Shown in pieces: positions 1 through 12,737 of a stretch of DNA of 64,000 bases. The first letter of the stretch is position 1; each line of letters opens with the position of its first letter. Origin of the DNA: Paraspadella gotoi (lineage: Eukaryota; Chaetognatha); contig CM119268.1 in the NCBI GenBank assembly GCA_051294375.1, positions 16,945,947-17,009,946 of the forward strand. Reading direction: 5' to 3'. Made by a program: the position numbers and the translations under genes. A model generated the notes under the pieces. That model searched no databases. It was not told where the DNA came from and worked only from the letters and a program-made list of their open reading frames with translations.

Positions 1-77
1 GTCGTACGCCGCAGAGACGATCGAGAGCGAGCGCAAGAAAACCTGTTACGCGGCTATCCCGGGCCGACTTAGAAACA

Positions 78-133
78 TTATGATAAGCCAGGCGAAACTG
101 TACTCCCGGGACACGACGAGCTGCAGGATGGGA
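78..133 (-). CDS. Candidate last exon (C-terminal tail) of the GPCR
   Basis: A strong 3' splice site (pyrimidine tract then CTTCTCAG) ends at 134 on the minus strand. Joining in the phase left by the 713 exon gives a short Cys/Ser-rich tail (VPSCSSSCPGSTVSPGLS) and a stop. One of the other two frames reads GVQFRLAYHNVSKSARDSR, which looks more like a receptor helix 8 (G-x-x-F-R-x-A), so either a base is missing here or the real junction differs. Confidence 0.35.
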
Positions 134-712
134 CTGAGAAGAGACGGAGAAAATAAACGAGTGCGAGGGTATGAAAAAATGAAGTCGCTTGGCAATATAT
201 TTTTTTTTAAAAAAGGCCTTTTTATCTGTTTGTCCAATCCCAAATTTTTATTTTTAACTCAATTATTAACCCTTAGCGCTTTCTAAAGTGTATAACTGTT
301 TTTGCTGGTTCAGTCGGGCTTAGACAGCCAGTTATGTAGAGGTACATTTAATTAGCAATGATACAATATTAGAGACATGTTGTAACAATTGAGAGATCGG
401 GGTGAGAGAGACTAAAAAGTTAAGAGCGCGGCATGATTGCAAAGTAATGAGAGAAGGAGAGAGAAGAGAGAGAGAGAGATGAGAGAGAGAAGAGAAGAGA
501 GAGAGAGAGAGAGGGAGAGAGACGAGGATGAGAGAGAATCAGATCGGAATAGGGCCGCTTTCCACGAGCGACCACCGAACAGACGTGGCCAAGAGCTGGA
601 GGGTTCAAGATCTTCTATAGATGGGCATCCCATAACAGTAATACCCTACTCTATCCTTTAAGGCTTAAAAATCGTTTNNNNNNNNNNNNNNNNNNNNNNN
701 NNTTGAACTTAC

Positions 713-3700
713 CTATGACGTACATGATGAAGTTGATGCTGTGACTGGAGACCTGCATGAAGGCCGTGACACGAAAGGCGGAGATGACCGTCGGCGACTG
801 AATGATGATGTTCGAGGAGTAGAGTAAGATCAGGACTGACATGGNNNNNNNNNNNNNNNNNNNNNNNNNNNNNNNNNNNNNNNNNNNNNNNNNNNNNNNN
901 NNNNNNNNNNNNNNNNNNNNNNNNNNNNNNNNNNNNNNNNNNNNNNNNNNNNNNNNNNNNNNNNNNNNNNNNNNNNNNNNNNNNNNNNNNNNNNNNNNNN
1001 NNNNNNNNNNNNNNNNNNNNNNNNNNNNNNNNNNNNNNNNNNNNNNNNNNNNNNNNNNNNNNNNNNNNNNNNNNNNNNNNNNNNNNNNNNNNNNNNNNNN
1101 NNNNNNNNNNNNNNAATTGGTCATGAATATTCTCTCAATTTCAGGCCCAAAAGTAATCTAAACTATACGTAGTAAAATGTCCTTTATACCGAAACAAAAA
1201 GAAAAAGGGGAAAAAGTGCGGAAGGAAAAAAGAAAAGAGGAAACCGATAAGAGATTGATGGGAGAAAAAGCCTCTCTGAAGATAAGAGAGAGAAAAAAGA
1301 ACAAAAAAGACAAAGAGCCGAAACATTTTGGAAATGTTTTTAAGGTAAAAAGACAATTATCCTGTCATTATACGTAAAACTGTTAAGCTATAAGCTAAAT
1401 CAAAACGGAGAGAGAGAGAAAGAAAGAGAGAGAAAGAGAGAGAGAGAGAGAGAGCGCCAACCTGATGTTCCGAATTCATTTGCGGATTCGTAGGCAAATC
1501 GCGGACTTTTCCCAACTTCCATAAAATTAAGAAATTAAGGATGGAGACGACGACGAGAGGGCCTAAAAACAAGAGAGGGTGACGGAGACAGTGAGAAAAA
1601 AAAGGAATAAAAGGAAACCTAAAATTAAGGAGACAAGCGTCGTTTTTTTATCTCGTGATTTCTGTTAGAGGAAAAAAAGGGAATTTAAATCCCTTTCTCC
1701 CTCTATCTCTCTCTCTCTCTCTTTCGTTAATAACGAAACCGGATATAACGAGTTTCGGGCAAATCCAATCCATCAAAAATGAATATCGATAAAGAAGGCG
1801 ATTATTTTNNNNNNNNNNNNNNNNNNNNNNNNNACTGTGCCAAGGTTAACAATCGAAATTCAGCGTTATATATTTTGGTTCTAGTTTGGTTGGCGACTTC
1901 GCCATGGCGATATCGCCAGGGCTTTGGCGATGTCGCCAGTCCCCCCACTGGCGACCTCGCCAGTGATAAAAGTAGCGAATATAATGAAAAACGCAGCTAA
2001 CACAGGGATGAGCATCACCTTCAGGCTCCTCTCCCAACCCTAACCCTAAACCAAGCCTTCCGTTCAACTCTGTGCCTCTCCCCTAACCCTAACCCAGGCT
2101 CAGCCTCCCGTACATCTCCGTGCCTCAACCCTAACCCTAACCGCTTCGATGCATCAACCACGGGCCCCTCCCCCAACCCTAACCCTAAACTAAGCCTCCC
2201 GTTCAACTCCATGCCTCTCCCCTAACCCTAACCCAGGCCCAGCCTCCCGTACATCTCCGTGCCTCAACCCTAACCGCCTTCGATGCATCAAACCATGGGT
2301 CCCTCCCGCAACCCTAACCCTAAACCAAAGCCTCCCGTTCAACTCCATGCCTCCTCCCTAACCCTAAACCAGGCCCGCCTCCCGTACATCTCCGTACCTC
2401 AACCCTAACCCTAATTGCCTTCGATATATAACCCACGGGCCTCTCTCCCAACCCTAACCCTAAACCGGGCCCAGGCCTCCCGTACATCTCCGTACCTCAA
2501 CCCTAACCCTAATTGCCTTCGATATATAACCCACGGGCCTCTCTCCCACCCTAACCCTAAACCGGGCCCAGGCCTCCCGTACATCTCCGTGCCTCAACCC
2601 TAACCCTAACGCGGGCCTCTTGGTCATCACAACACCCTCCCTACCCCTATCGCCTAAAATTGACATTAATATAAGCCTAAAATAAACTTAACTTAACTCA
2701 ACCCTAACCCTAACCCTAAACTACTCAACCTAACCCTAAACTACTCAACCCTAACCTAACTACTACCTACTCGAACCCTAACCCTAAACCAACTCAACCC
2801 TAACCCTAAACCCTAATCTGAGTTTATTTTAGGCGAAATCGCCATAACTAGAACGGCTAGATGTAGTTCACAGTTAAACCACCAAATGCGAGGGCGTCAT
2901 TGGCTAAGTCGCGAGGCACAGTGGCACAGTGGCACAGTGGCTCGCCGAAACGACGAAGATGAGCGCCATTAATTCCAGGCGGAAACGCGAACCAAAAATG
3001 TGGGCGGAAAAGTTTTATTTATTATTTATGTAGCGAGAGGAAGGAGAATATTATTTATTTATATGTTAGGATTTGAAAGAAATGATTTTGAGAGGTTATG
3101 ATGATTGAATAATTGAACTATGTTCGAATAACTTTTTTATTTTCCTTATTTTCCTTTCAAACGGAAAAATCTTATTTTTAGCCTCTTTATCAAGAATTAA
3201 TGAAGAGACCAGAAGGAGAAGGGTTGATCACTGACATCTGACCAGTCCAATCCGCGTGGGTAGGGTAATCTTGCTGGGACTAGAATTTTGATCATAACCT
3301 CTGACCTTGCGGTTCTGGGTTTGTAACACCGTTCGCCATCGATGATTGGAAATTTGGAACAGCCCTTTGCAACGAATAACGAAGTTTGTCGACTACGAGA
3401 TTTTCTGTCACGCGAGGCCAATTTTTATGAAAGAAAAAAAAACGACTACTAAATATATTGGCAATATTGCGTCTCCATTTATCGGAATTTTCTTCATCAG
3501 ATTTTGATAAAAAATAAGTCAACGTCGCCAAAAATATCTCGACGAAAATAACGGAATCTCGTTCGTCTCCGGATGAAAAAAATGTTTGTTTTTTTTGCAT
3601 CTGTCGTTTCCGTTCGTCAATTTGCACAAATCGATACCATTACGTCTCGATTTTTTCAGGTCAAGATGAACTCGTACGATGAGCATGAAGCTCGCCTTTC

Positions 3701-4019
3701 AGTCTTCTTATTATACTCGATAATGTCGAGTTGACGTCTAAAAAGCTTTAGTGAAAGATAGATATGCAACAGTAATATTAATTGTATTATTATTCTTATA
3801 TAACTAACTTCTTAAATAACTTATCATTATTAAAAGTATTTTTGAAATAGTAAAATAAAACTTCCATAAAAAGGGTATCAAAAGATATGAGAAATAATCA
3901 AAAGAAGACCGCAATCTCATTTGAAATTAACCACAAGTTACTCTGCAACAAAATTTCTTCCCTATCAATCCTAATCAAATTCTTTGCGTCTCGTTGTTCA
4001 ACTAGTATCATCATCAGCG

Positions 4020-4060
<41 letters not shown>

Positions 4061-5710
4061 TTCATCGTGTCGTCAGCTTCCCTCCTCTCTTCCTCCCCCT
4101 GACTCACCAATCGTCATCAGCGTTGCCTCCAAGATCCACTTGGCCTGCAGGTCCATGTCGTGGGAGCAAGTAAGCTTGGCGACGTTGGTGCGATTGCGAA
4201 AGGACCCGTAGTCGACGATTTTGGAAGTGAAGAAGAAGTGGGAATGCATGAGGGCGCCGAGGAAGATGATCAGGGCGAGAGCGAAGCGGGGGCGTTCTTG
4301 GGGGTAGTAGGCGCGGGAGCTGAAAGAAGGGGGGAAGCGATGGGATTGGATCGGTTAATTGGTCGGTTTGTTTGTTTGTTTGTTTGTTAAGTAGGTTTCT
4401 TGATAGTTTGGTTGATAAGCTTTTGTGGTAGTTTGATTTTTTAATTGTTTGTTTGATTGTTTGGATCGTTGATTGCTTAATTTCTTGTTGGTTCTCTGAT
4501 TAGTTGTTTGATTGTTTCATCGCTGGATGGCGGAAGGAAATAACATTATATATTAAGGGAGTGGTCTTTTCATACAATTGAAACATTTTTTGAAATATTA
4601 TACCACTTCATTGATAGGGAAGCCAGGTACTCTGGGTGTGAATAAACTCGACTGTGAGAGAGTCTTGATTAAAAGCTTGCAGGGGCCGGCTATGTCATTA
4701 TCTTGTAAGAGTGATGGTGGCCTTAAACCACCAAAGCCTGTCCAAGTCAGGGGCAAGTTAGCTTATTTATTAAATGAATGGAAATTTTTATATTGGTTGT
4801 ACCAATGTACCATTTTCATAAAAATGTAATGTAAAATCAAGAGAAAAAAACTGAAATGAAAACAACATGAATTTCTTCACCTGATGGGGTAATAGACGGC
4901 GACGAATCTCTCCAGCGAGAGGACGACGATCGTCCACACGGAACTGAACTGGACGCTCGACTCGACGAATTGAACCACCTTGCAATACCACAGAGACACC
5001 AATAGATGGGCGTAGGTGGTGAACTGCTTGGTCAACAGTCTGTACAGCGTTGACCACAGGACGATAGTGTCAAGAATCGCCAGGGCATTCAGGTAAAACG
5101 TGACGCAGAGGGCCTGGAGTGGGACGTCGGGGAAGAGGAAGAAGAAAAAGGGAAATTTAATCGAAATAGGAAAAAATTCAGCAAAAAAATGGAATAAAAA
5201 GAACAAAGGAACAAATATGAGGAACCCAAAAAGAACAGAGTGTGTGGGAGAAAGAGAAAGAGGAAAATAAAACGAAAATATTTATTTTCAAATAGATTTT
5301 ACTCTTAATTTTAAAATAACTGCAAATGAGAGTAAATGACGGTAAAATAAAATATATACGTATACATTATTAACTTAATTTACTGACGAAATTAATGAAA
5401 AAGAAAGTGAAGAATAAAGTTGTGAAAAGGAAGTTGAGGAAAAATTTAAAAAAAGTAAATAAAAAGAAAAAATAAGAAGAATATAATTAAAGACCTTGAA
5501 TCGTTTGGACTGAAGGACGACGAAGGAAACGAGATTCCCCACCGTCCCGAAGAAGATGACGACGAAATAAGCGACGGTGATGAGATCGAAGCCTCTGAAG
5601 GGATTCACGCGACTCGAGTTCGTCGTCGATCGGGAAGAGTTCTCCGCCTCCGCGCCATCTTTTGAGAATCGGGGTTCAGGGTGGCGGGAAGAATGAGAGG
5701 TTTGATTCAT
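713..5710 (-). CDS. Rhodopsin-family (class A) G protein-coupled receptor, interrupted by an assembly gap
   Basis: Seven-helix receptor expected in the plasma membrane; ligand not identifiable, but the style resembles invertebrate neuropeptide (FMRFamide-type) receptors. Exons in transcript order: 5710-5495 starts at an ATG and encodes a glycosylatable N-terminus (NQT, two NSS) and TM1 with the GN motif (GTVGNLVSFVVLQ). 5113-4881 carries TM2-TM3 and a DRY-equivalent ERF in LSLERFVAVYYPI. 4319-4108 carries TM4, the ECL2 cysteine (KLTCSHD) and the start of TM5. An exon ending at 713 and starting inside the N run (845-1114) carries the TM6/7 end, with SHSINFIMY in place of NPxxY. Splice phases agree across the first three exons. 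TM5-TM6 is missing because of the gap. A telomere-like satellite lies in the 3.3-kb intron. Receptor class is firm; subfamily is inference. Confidence 0.8.
845..1114. other. Assembly gap inside the GPCR gene
   Basis: 270 N, with a shorter N run at 678-702. The lost bases should include the TM5-TM6 part of the receptor and the acceptor of the exon that ends at 713. Confidence 0.95.
1405..1454. repeat. (GA)n-rich tract
   Basis: Interrupted GA/GAAA microsatellite in a GPCR intron. The flanking 1115-1780 is A-rich and holds no exon I can support. Confidence 0.85.
1892..1961. repeat. Cluster of four GGCGA-NN-TCGCC palindromes
   Basis: Four 12-bp palindromes with variable centres (CT, TA, TG, CC) at 1892-1903, 1906-1917, 1926-1937 and 1950-1961. 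A fifth (centre AA) is at 2832-2843, so the motif sits on both sides of the telomere-like satellite. Confidence 0.85.
2033..2815. repeat. Interstitial telomere-like satellite (CCCTAA repeats with spacers)
   Basis: Many copies of AACCCTAACCCTAA separated by GC-rich spacers that recur in order (CCTCCCGTTCAACTCCATGCC, CCTCCCGTACATCTCCGT, a CTTCGATGCATCAACCACGGG type). The first units are about 135-140 bp and later ones about 97-100 bp. The last ~120 bp (2695-2815) are nearly pure degenerate CCCTAA/CCCTAAACT. It lies within the large GPCR intron, so it is interstitial rather than a chromosome end. Confidence 0.9.
3887..4060. repeat. (ATC)n microsatellite and flanking intron
   Basis: About 17 ATC/CAT units at 4009-4060, just downstream (minus sense) of the GPCR TM4 exon. 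ORFs across it are translations of the repeat. The upstream 2845-3886 is AT-rich intron with no exon I can support. Confidence 0.85.
4668..4823 (+). repeat. Dispersed repeat family R1, copy A
   Basis: About 155 bp matching 37436-37582 almost end to end and 36480-36586 and 45570-45620 in part. Shared landmarks are TGTCATTATCTTGTAAGAGT, GGCCTTAAACCACCAAAGCC, AGCTTATTTATTAAAT and a terminal hairpin ATTGGT-TGT-ACCAAT (4792-4806). No terminal inverted repeats or coding potential; probably a short non-autonomous element. Confidence 0.85.
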
Positions 5711-5714
5711 GTTA

Positions 5715-6092
5715 TCACTTATGGTAATCGAAGGCAATTGTAAACATCATCTCGGATGACTGAAACCTCATCATCTTTATCATCGTAATTAACATCGTGA
5801 TCATCGTTATCATCATCTCGTTCATCCTCATCATCGTCATCATCATCAGCATCAATTCATCAACATCATCATCATCTCCACCACCTTTTGTCGTCATTGC
5901 CATCGTCATTGCCTCCATCGCAGCAGCCGTCGTTCTGAAAGTCTGATTGACTGATTCTAATCGTCCCATCGTTTGATTGATCGATTCTAATCGCGTGATT
6001 GATTGATTGATAAAATCACACCCGCGTGTCGAAGAGTTCGTCTCGTTTCCCGCCAAAACGGTGGCGGTGACGTTGTCGAAGAAGAGGCTCAT
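5715..6092 (-). other. Upstream ORF, possible alternative 5' exon of the GPCR
   Basis: An ATG-started frame of 125 codons ending just upstream of the receptor ATG. Its beginning has closely spaced N-glycosylation sequons (NVT, NET, NSS, NQS, NQT) and a repeated RLES(I/V)NQT segment, as in a receptor ectodomain. It then runs into Met/Asp-rich translation of a (GAT)n microsatellite. A GT donor follows the early sequons (after residue ~25, GTGTGA), but I found no acceptor that joins it in frame to the TM1 exon. It may be 5'UTR or an alternative first exon. Confidence 0.3.
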
Positions 6093-6726
6093 GGTTCCGT
6101 CGGTCGAGCACGTCGAGGAAGGAACTTTTTCGTTTTCGAGGCTTTTTTCCCCCGGACGAGCGTCTCCAGCTGCAGGTGTGCCTGAAGGCTTTTTCGATCT
6201 TGAAATGGTGACTTCGAATAATAATTAGGTTTTTTCCTGTTTAGATTCTTCGTTGGGAAGATGAATTTTTTAAATTTATATCGAATTTCGTTTTTGTTCT
6301 TTTGTTCTTCGTTTGTGTTCTTCTGTTTTTTGTTTTCTCGATATTTTTGCTTCTTTTTTTTGTTTCTGAAAAAAAAAAAGATTTGAAACCAATCGAGTTT
6401 TCGACAACCGAAACTCAGGTGCGATTTAAAACTCATTTCTTGTCTTTGTATGAAAGAAAAGAAAACATTTTTTGTTGTTTCCTCACTTTTCGTCAAAAGC
6501 TTTGATCAAATTTGTGATTCGAATACAGGGAGGTCCAGCTCCATTGGGACTAACTTCAAGTGCTTACAGCACAGAAACGGTTTATGGCAGAAGAAAAAGG
6601 CAATCAATCATATTTGGAAATTAGGTCAATTTTTTTTCCTATCGATATAAAAAAAATTCTGAAAAATTTAACGGCAACTCCTGTAATTGATTCTAATTGA
6701 CTAAAAAATAAATTAACATGTACTTA

Positions 6727-6775
6727 TTAATTAATTATTAATGATCGTGGCAAGTCCGGCATTGTTTGCTCAAAC
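6727..6775 (+). repeat. Dispersed repeat family R2, copy A
   Basis: ATGATCGTGG...CCGGCATTGTTTGCTCAAA with an adjacent ATTAATTAATTATTAAT block. It matches the reverse complement of 40678-40740. Confidence 0.7.
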
Positions 6776-9674
6776 TAGTTCTGACTGAAATCCACTCGAT
6801 TAATGAAAATGTAGGATAAAGAAGCAGAATGTCTCACGCATCCCCTCCAGAACTCTCCACTTCCTGATAGCAACAATAGTAGCAGGAATGGCAGAATTCC
6901 CAATGGACCGGTAACGAAAGCATATGTTGCCTTCTCTGAACCCTTAGAGAAGGTTATGGTTGCCAAAAGTGATTGTATTATTTTTTAATACTTTACATGC
7001 GTACTAATTTTTATATCATAATCAATATTGGACTGAAGTTGCATCATAAAAATTGAGGCTTTTTTGACGAAGTAATTTTCTTTTTATATTTTTGTATTTT
7101 TTTTCCTGATATTCAATTCTGAGTTTGAATCCAGGCCATTGTTTCCTTCGAACCTCCGACGCTTAGATGTGACAGCTGCTTCAGTATCTTGAGTCACCAC
7201 GTGAAAGAAGCAGAAATGAGAAAAAAGAAGGTAAAAGGTGATCAATCAACAAAAAAAATCGCGTATCTCATTGTCAACTTTGGAGACTTAGTGCCGACCA
7301 ATGTTGACGTTAAATTGATAATCATCTTAATGTTAAATGGGTTTATTTTTTGTGGATTCGTTTCATTACCCAATCCAAAGATTTAATTACATCAAATTTT
7401 ACAGGTTTTGTTCAGCAAAGGTTTTTTTAAAATTTAATTATCAGTCAGATCTAAAATATTGATTTACTAAAAAGAAAAAAAACAATTGAAACAGCGTCAA
7501 AATTTATTTCCTACACGCGACCAATTTTAATAATATGGTAAAAATAATAATCCGCTGTGCTCTGTCTTTGAAAAAATATATGGATTTTATTGATGTTTAA
7601 AAAAATACTTATTTTTTATTTATTTAATAAAAAGCTTTTCCCGATTGCCTAAAAAAATTCTACAATTTGATTGTTAAATTTTACCTCCGTTAAAACTCGA
7701 TATCTTTGTATTTTCGCTCGAATTACTTTCTGTACGAGTTTAAAAAAAACCCAGAGCTGCGATAACGATGCTTTTCACTCCAGAAAATCTCAATGGTAAT
7801 GAGAGCCACTTTCGATTTTAAAACATCAACGCCGACTATCGGGTGATCCGTGATTTAATTGGCGGCGGCCATTTTTAAATCGGCGCGTCCGATAAGAGAA
7901 CAAAAGGCGAGCCGTGGCGATTCTCTCAATCGAGCGTTGACCCGGTGACGCTCAGAGATTATCGCCTTTCAAGTGGCGTTCATCGACGGGAGCAAAAAAA
8001 AATTAAATTGTGTAGAAAAAAGAGAGAAAAGAAAGAAAGAAAAGAAGAAATAAATTTAAAAAGTTGGTTTTAATCTGTGAAGTCAAAGAGGTGATAATAT
8101 ATAATATATAACTAAATAGGGGAGATAATAAAATAAAAAAATGAAAATTACTTGTTTCACAATTTTAAATTTTTTAGATTTCAAAATATTAAATAGAAAT
8201 GATTTTATTAATTTCATGTCTTTTTATTTCTGTTTTTAATTATTCTTATTTTTAGTTATCTATATCTAATAATGATCAGTGATGTTTTCTAGAATAGAAT
8301 AGATTCATGCATCATAAAAGTCACTCCTAATGTCAAAAAGACTCTTATTTCTAATTCATTAGAGCTTCAATGAAGTTGCCTAAATTGGAATCCAATTTCC
8401 ATCCATAAAAAAAAACATTTTTAATGGGAAACTAGGGTGACTTTTTCCGAGAAGCAATAAAATTTTGAAAAACTCTTCCTGGAGACTAAGAACCAGATAA
8501 AGAGAGTCGTGTATCCATATTTAATTTTTCAATAAATTCTCTCTTTTTCATAAATATTTCCTTTCGGTCTTTCCTTCTCACGTTCTTCAATTTAAAAAAA
8601 AGAATTCAATATGATTACCCGTTCGTATTATTGATATCAACGCGTCGTTTCCTTGTGGAATCGAAGACCGGTATTTTTAATGAGTTTTTACTTCGCATCA
8701 GTGGCTCCATTAGGTTGTGGTTCTTGTTATTAGTTTGTTGTTGTTGTTGATCTAAAGACATATGATGATTAAGAAAGCAACAGATGAAGTTCAATCTAGG
8801 GCACTTAAAACCAATGCATCAGCTTTGTTCCTTTGTACTATTTTGTATATTTCGACACAAAAATAGTTAGAATGAACTATTGACATATCACCATTGAAAC
8901 GACTGCTCTCTTCCTCTTTGCCTCAACGTTCCTGATCTTTAACATCTTGGGAAACCAAAGTCTCGTTGCGGCATTAACCCTTCGACACGTTTCTTGACCC
9001 GTTACCTTGTTAAAAACCATTTCTGACCGCCCACCTTTCTCAAACCATTTCCTGACCCTCGATCCCTTTTAGATACTAACTTTTCCCCAACTCGTTCACC
9101 ATCCCCAACAACCTCCAACTAGAAAACGTAAGAGCGAAACCTGAGAACGAAACCCTGACAACCTGACACTTTTCTTCTTCGTTGGCCATAATTATTGCGG
9201 TCAGGTTTTTCGGCCACGTGACTCCGTGATCTCCAGTTCGAGATTAAAAGAAAAGCGGAAATTTTGGCGAATCCTAAATTCGCCTCCCGTATAGCTTGGT
9301 GAAACTCAGCTCGTCCCATTGGCTTGGACAGCTAAGTACTCCTTCACTAACCGTGACTTTCGGGTTCGTATTTTAAAGAGGTTGTGAATTTTCCTCGTCA
9401 CTTTCGTTTCAAATTCAGGTACAGACTTTCGAACTTGTCACGACCAGACGTTAGGCTCTAACGGGCCCCATTTCCTCGAGACATCGGTTGAATTTTATAT
9501 CGCATGTACTCGGAATCAAATTCAGTCACTAAAGCTTCTTCTCCCATCAGATCAAGATTTAGCTAAATCTCGCATTTGTGTTACAAAAAAAAAAAAAAAA
9601 AACTTATTCGAGATCGTTAACAACCCGGCGTTTGGAGTCTCGACTCTTGAGTTTTAGATTAAACCTTTCGTCAA
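6776..9674. other. No gene recognised
   Basis: AT-rich DNA with short ORFs only, none with domain-like sequence or consistent splice sites. It has homopolymer A/T runs (for example A17 near 9585) and no clear repeats. Confidence 0.6.
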
Positions 9675-9970
9675 GGGGAGAGGAGAGGAAAGGAAAGGAG
9701 AGGAAAGAAGAGAAAAGGTAGAGAGAAGAGATTTAAAAGAAGGGTGAGGGAGAGGAGAGGAAAGGAAAGGAGAGGAAAGGAAGAGAAAGGTGAGAGAGAA
9801 AGAGATTAAATGGAGAGGGTGAGGGGAGAGGAGATGGAAAGGAAAGGAAAGGAGAGGAAAGAGAGAGAAAAGGTAGAGAGAAAAGAGATTAAATGGAGGG
9901 CGAGGGAAGAGGAGAGGAAAGGAAAGGAGAGGGGAGAAGAGAAAAAAGTAGAGAGAAAAATTAGAAAGAA
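9675..9970. repeat. Purine-only minisatellite, about 75-bp unit x 4
   Basis: The block AGAGGAGAGGAAAGGAAAGG recurs near 9679, 9750, 9826 and 9906, each followed by GAGAAAAGGTAGAGAG-like and AGATTAAATGGAG-like sequence. The strand is almost all A/G for 300 bp. The 89-codon ORF across it (9810-10079) is Arg/Glu/Lys-only translation of the repeat. Confidence 0.85.
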
Positions 9971-12734
9971 ACTGAGGAGAGCAAATGATCTAAGAAGTCA
10001 AGAGGCTGACGAAACCCTCTGGGCCATTTTTAAAGCAAGACCCCGACCGACTTCCCTCCGAACCATCTCTGCCCAGTGATCACAATCTATTGAAAAGCGA
10101 CCCTCGTCGGTATGAATACCTGACTGCGAGAGGGACCAACTAAAACCACAACGGTCCCAAAGAAACGTCCTCATTGCCCACTTTAACGACCACCACCTGC
10201 CGCACGAACCACTTTTGAAATCTCAACGTCAGACTCATTCCTCTTCAACTCCTTAAAAAAAGTGGAGACCTCAGTAAAGTTTCTTCAAATTTCCTAGAAT
10301 TAGAATCGAAATGGAAAAGATTCAGGTGAAAATAAGTTAACAGTCCATTGAAGAGTTTTTCTATTACTTTCTTTTCTATTTCTCATTTCATTTTTTCCTC
10401 TCTGTATTTCCTACTCACTTTATCTATCTATCATTCTCTCTCTCGCTCTTTTCTTTCTTCTCTCTCTCTCTCCCTCTCCCCCCCCTCTCTCTCTCTCTCA
10501 CTGTGTTTACGCAACGGATGCGCCGCGAAACGCCTTTTTCGCTAAATATATTTTACACTCATTCATTTTTATTAATATTTATTCACAGTTATGCGTCCGG
10601 CGCATTTTCCTCCCCGGTTTCCCTTACCCCCCCCCTCCCCCCTCCTCCCCTCCCTCCCCCCTCGTACCACCTCCTCTAAACTTTTTTGTCTGTTTTTTCT
10701 CGCTTTTCGCCTCAAAACGTGTCCTCCGCTTGTGAACGGCCGCTCCTGATGTATGGGAGAAACGTGAGACCAATTTTTTTTATTTTTTGAGATTTCTAGT
10801 AATTGATTTTTAAAAAAAAAAATATTTTAAAGTTCGTGTAATAGGATTATTTTAAATTTTCGAATGTTTCAATGTTTCATGACCAAGTTTGTTCAAGTTA
10901 GTACTTTATTTTGTTTATTAGTTTGCTTAGTTTAGCTTTCGTTTTAATTTATTTGGTTAGAGTTTTTAAAATTAGTTTTTTAAATTTAAAAAAATAAAGG
11001 CATAAAATTACAAGATGACCAGTTAAAACCCGCCACGAGAAAATATTTATTAAACGAAACTGTGAAGAGATTTTAACATTTTTAATAGAGATACTTAAAG
11101 ACAAAACATTTATAATTTTTATATATAAATATAATTTTCCTTTGTTTACTTTTACTTAAACTGTTAGAGGTAAAAGATTGTTTGGAAAATGATTTACCAT
11201 AAAAATTTATAAAGAATTTATAAAGAAAAAAGCATTAATATTGATATTGCCTGAAAGCCCTAAAAAACTGAATTCTATGATACATTTTCCGTTTCTGTAG
11301 TATAAAAAATATCTTCATAGGGCCCAGTCAAAGTATAGAATTATAACTATTCTAATTTTAAGAATAGTCAATGGCAAGGTAACGGAGCCATGAATTCCAG
11401 GTGAAAAATGTTTTTTTTTCTGATTGAAAAGCTCGAATTTGCTCCTTATCCCATTTCGCTTATTACGAACTCAAAACAAAAAGAATTATCAACAATTTTT
11501 TTTAATTAAAAATGTATGTGTTTTCTCTTCAAATGTATGGTTTGTAAAATATCAAAATCTTTTTGGTATGGTAAATTTTTTATAGCAGCGTGTTTCAAAT
11601 TGTCATGATGTACGTAATGTAGCAAAGCCAACTGAAAACTGATCTTAGAACTAATTTAAATGTCTCGAAAAAGTTTAAATAATCGAAAACATAATAACAA
11701 CCAAAAGACCTAAAGTAGAGAGAAAAGTAAAGAGAATCAAAAAGTGAGGGACGCTTCTGTGTTAATGTTTTTAAATAAACTTTACTCTACGTTTCTTCCC
11801 ATAAATTTTCTTCGCTTTCGTGTAAAAAGGAACTTTTACGGGCTCACCTTGTTTGAGACACATTTAAGCATCTTTCATAGGCAAGTTAATGCACTTGGAC
11901 ATAGTATCAAGAAGAGATTTTAATCGATATTTGTTAAACATAGCCTACTTTTTTCAAAAAATTAAGTGTTTTTAACTTAACGTATTTTTTTGTTTAACAT
12001 AGATAAACAACCTAATTATCGACGCATCCTTGAACGTTCCGGTTCAAAAAGTCGCCCTCCCACTTTTCCCTCGCACAAATCACCGTTGAGAGGAAGCTTT
12101 ATGCGTCCAAACCATCTCTCAATGTAGAAGAAGATTCTCTTTATCCATACAAACTACTCTCCCCGGATGTAATAGGGATACTTTCACCGTGAGTTATAGC
12201 CGGAGTGGAGTCCACTGCTTTGCTGTCTTCCGGGTAAACAGAAAAAAAAATGGAAAGAGCCGGGCAGTGGTGGACGAAGCCAGAGACGCGGCCGACCCGA
12301 CGGGTTGTCTTGGTTACGAAAGTAAGAAAGGAGATATAAAAAAAAGGAAAGTTACTGAGATTGAGAAGCAAATATAAAGAAAGAAAACTCCTCCTCCCCC
12401 CCCAAAAAAAAAAATACTTGTGAACTGCGATGAATCACAACGAATTCCGTCATTTCACGAAATTAGCGGTCATCTACATGGAGAGTTCGGGGTCACTCGG
12501 GTCAAGACCTTACCAATCAAAAGCAACGACAGAAAGAACAAGTAAAATACAAAGTAGGACTGTTAAGAACGCAGGGCCGCGAGTCACATATTGTTGGGGA
12601 CTGCAGTAAATAATTTTCGACGGAGGATGGGTTGCCAAAACTAATAAAAAGTAACATGAGCTCACATTACTTTCTATGAGGCGACAATGTTGTGGTATCC
12701 AAGCGAAGCAAGGGAAGATAATTGAGAAAGAGAA

Positions 12735-12735
<1 letters not shown>
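9971..12735. other. No gene recognised; pyrimidine tract and AT-rich DNA
   Basis: Holds a TC-rich tract at 10435-10500, a C-rich run at 10626-10670 and long AT-rich sequence. I saw no exon with coding character. Confidence 0.6.

Positions 12736-12737
<2 letters not shown>

Noticed and set aside
2033-2815. A true chromosome end
   Set aside because: The receptor gene has exons on both sides of the array, so it is interstitial unless the scaffold is mis-joined.
9119-9319. 66-codon minus ORF with varied composition
   Set aside because: No splice sites, domain or neighbour exons to support it.
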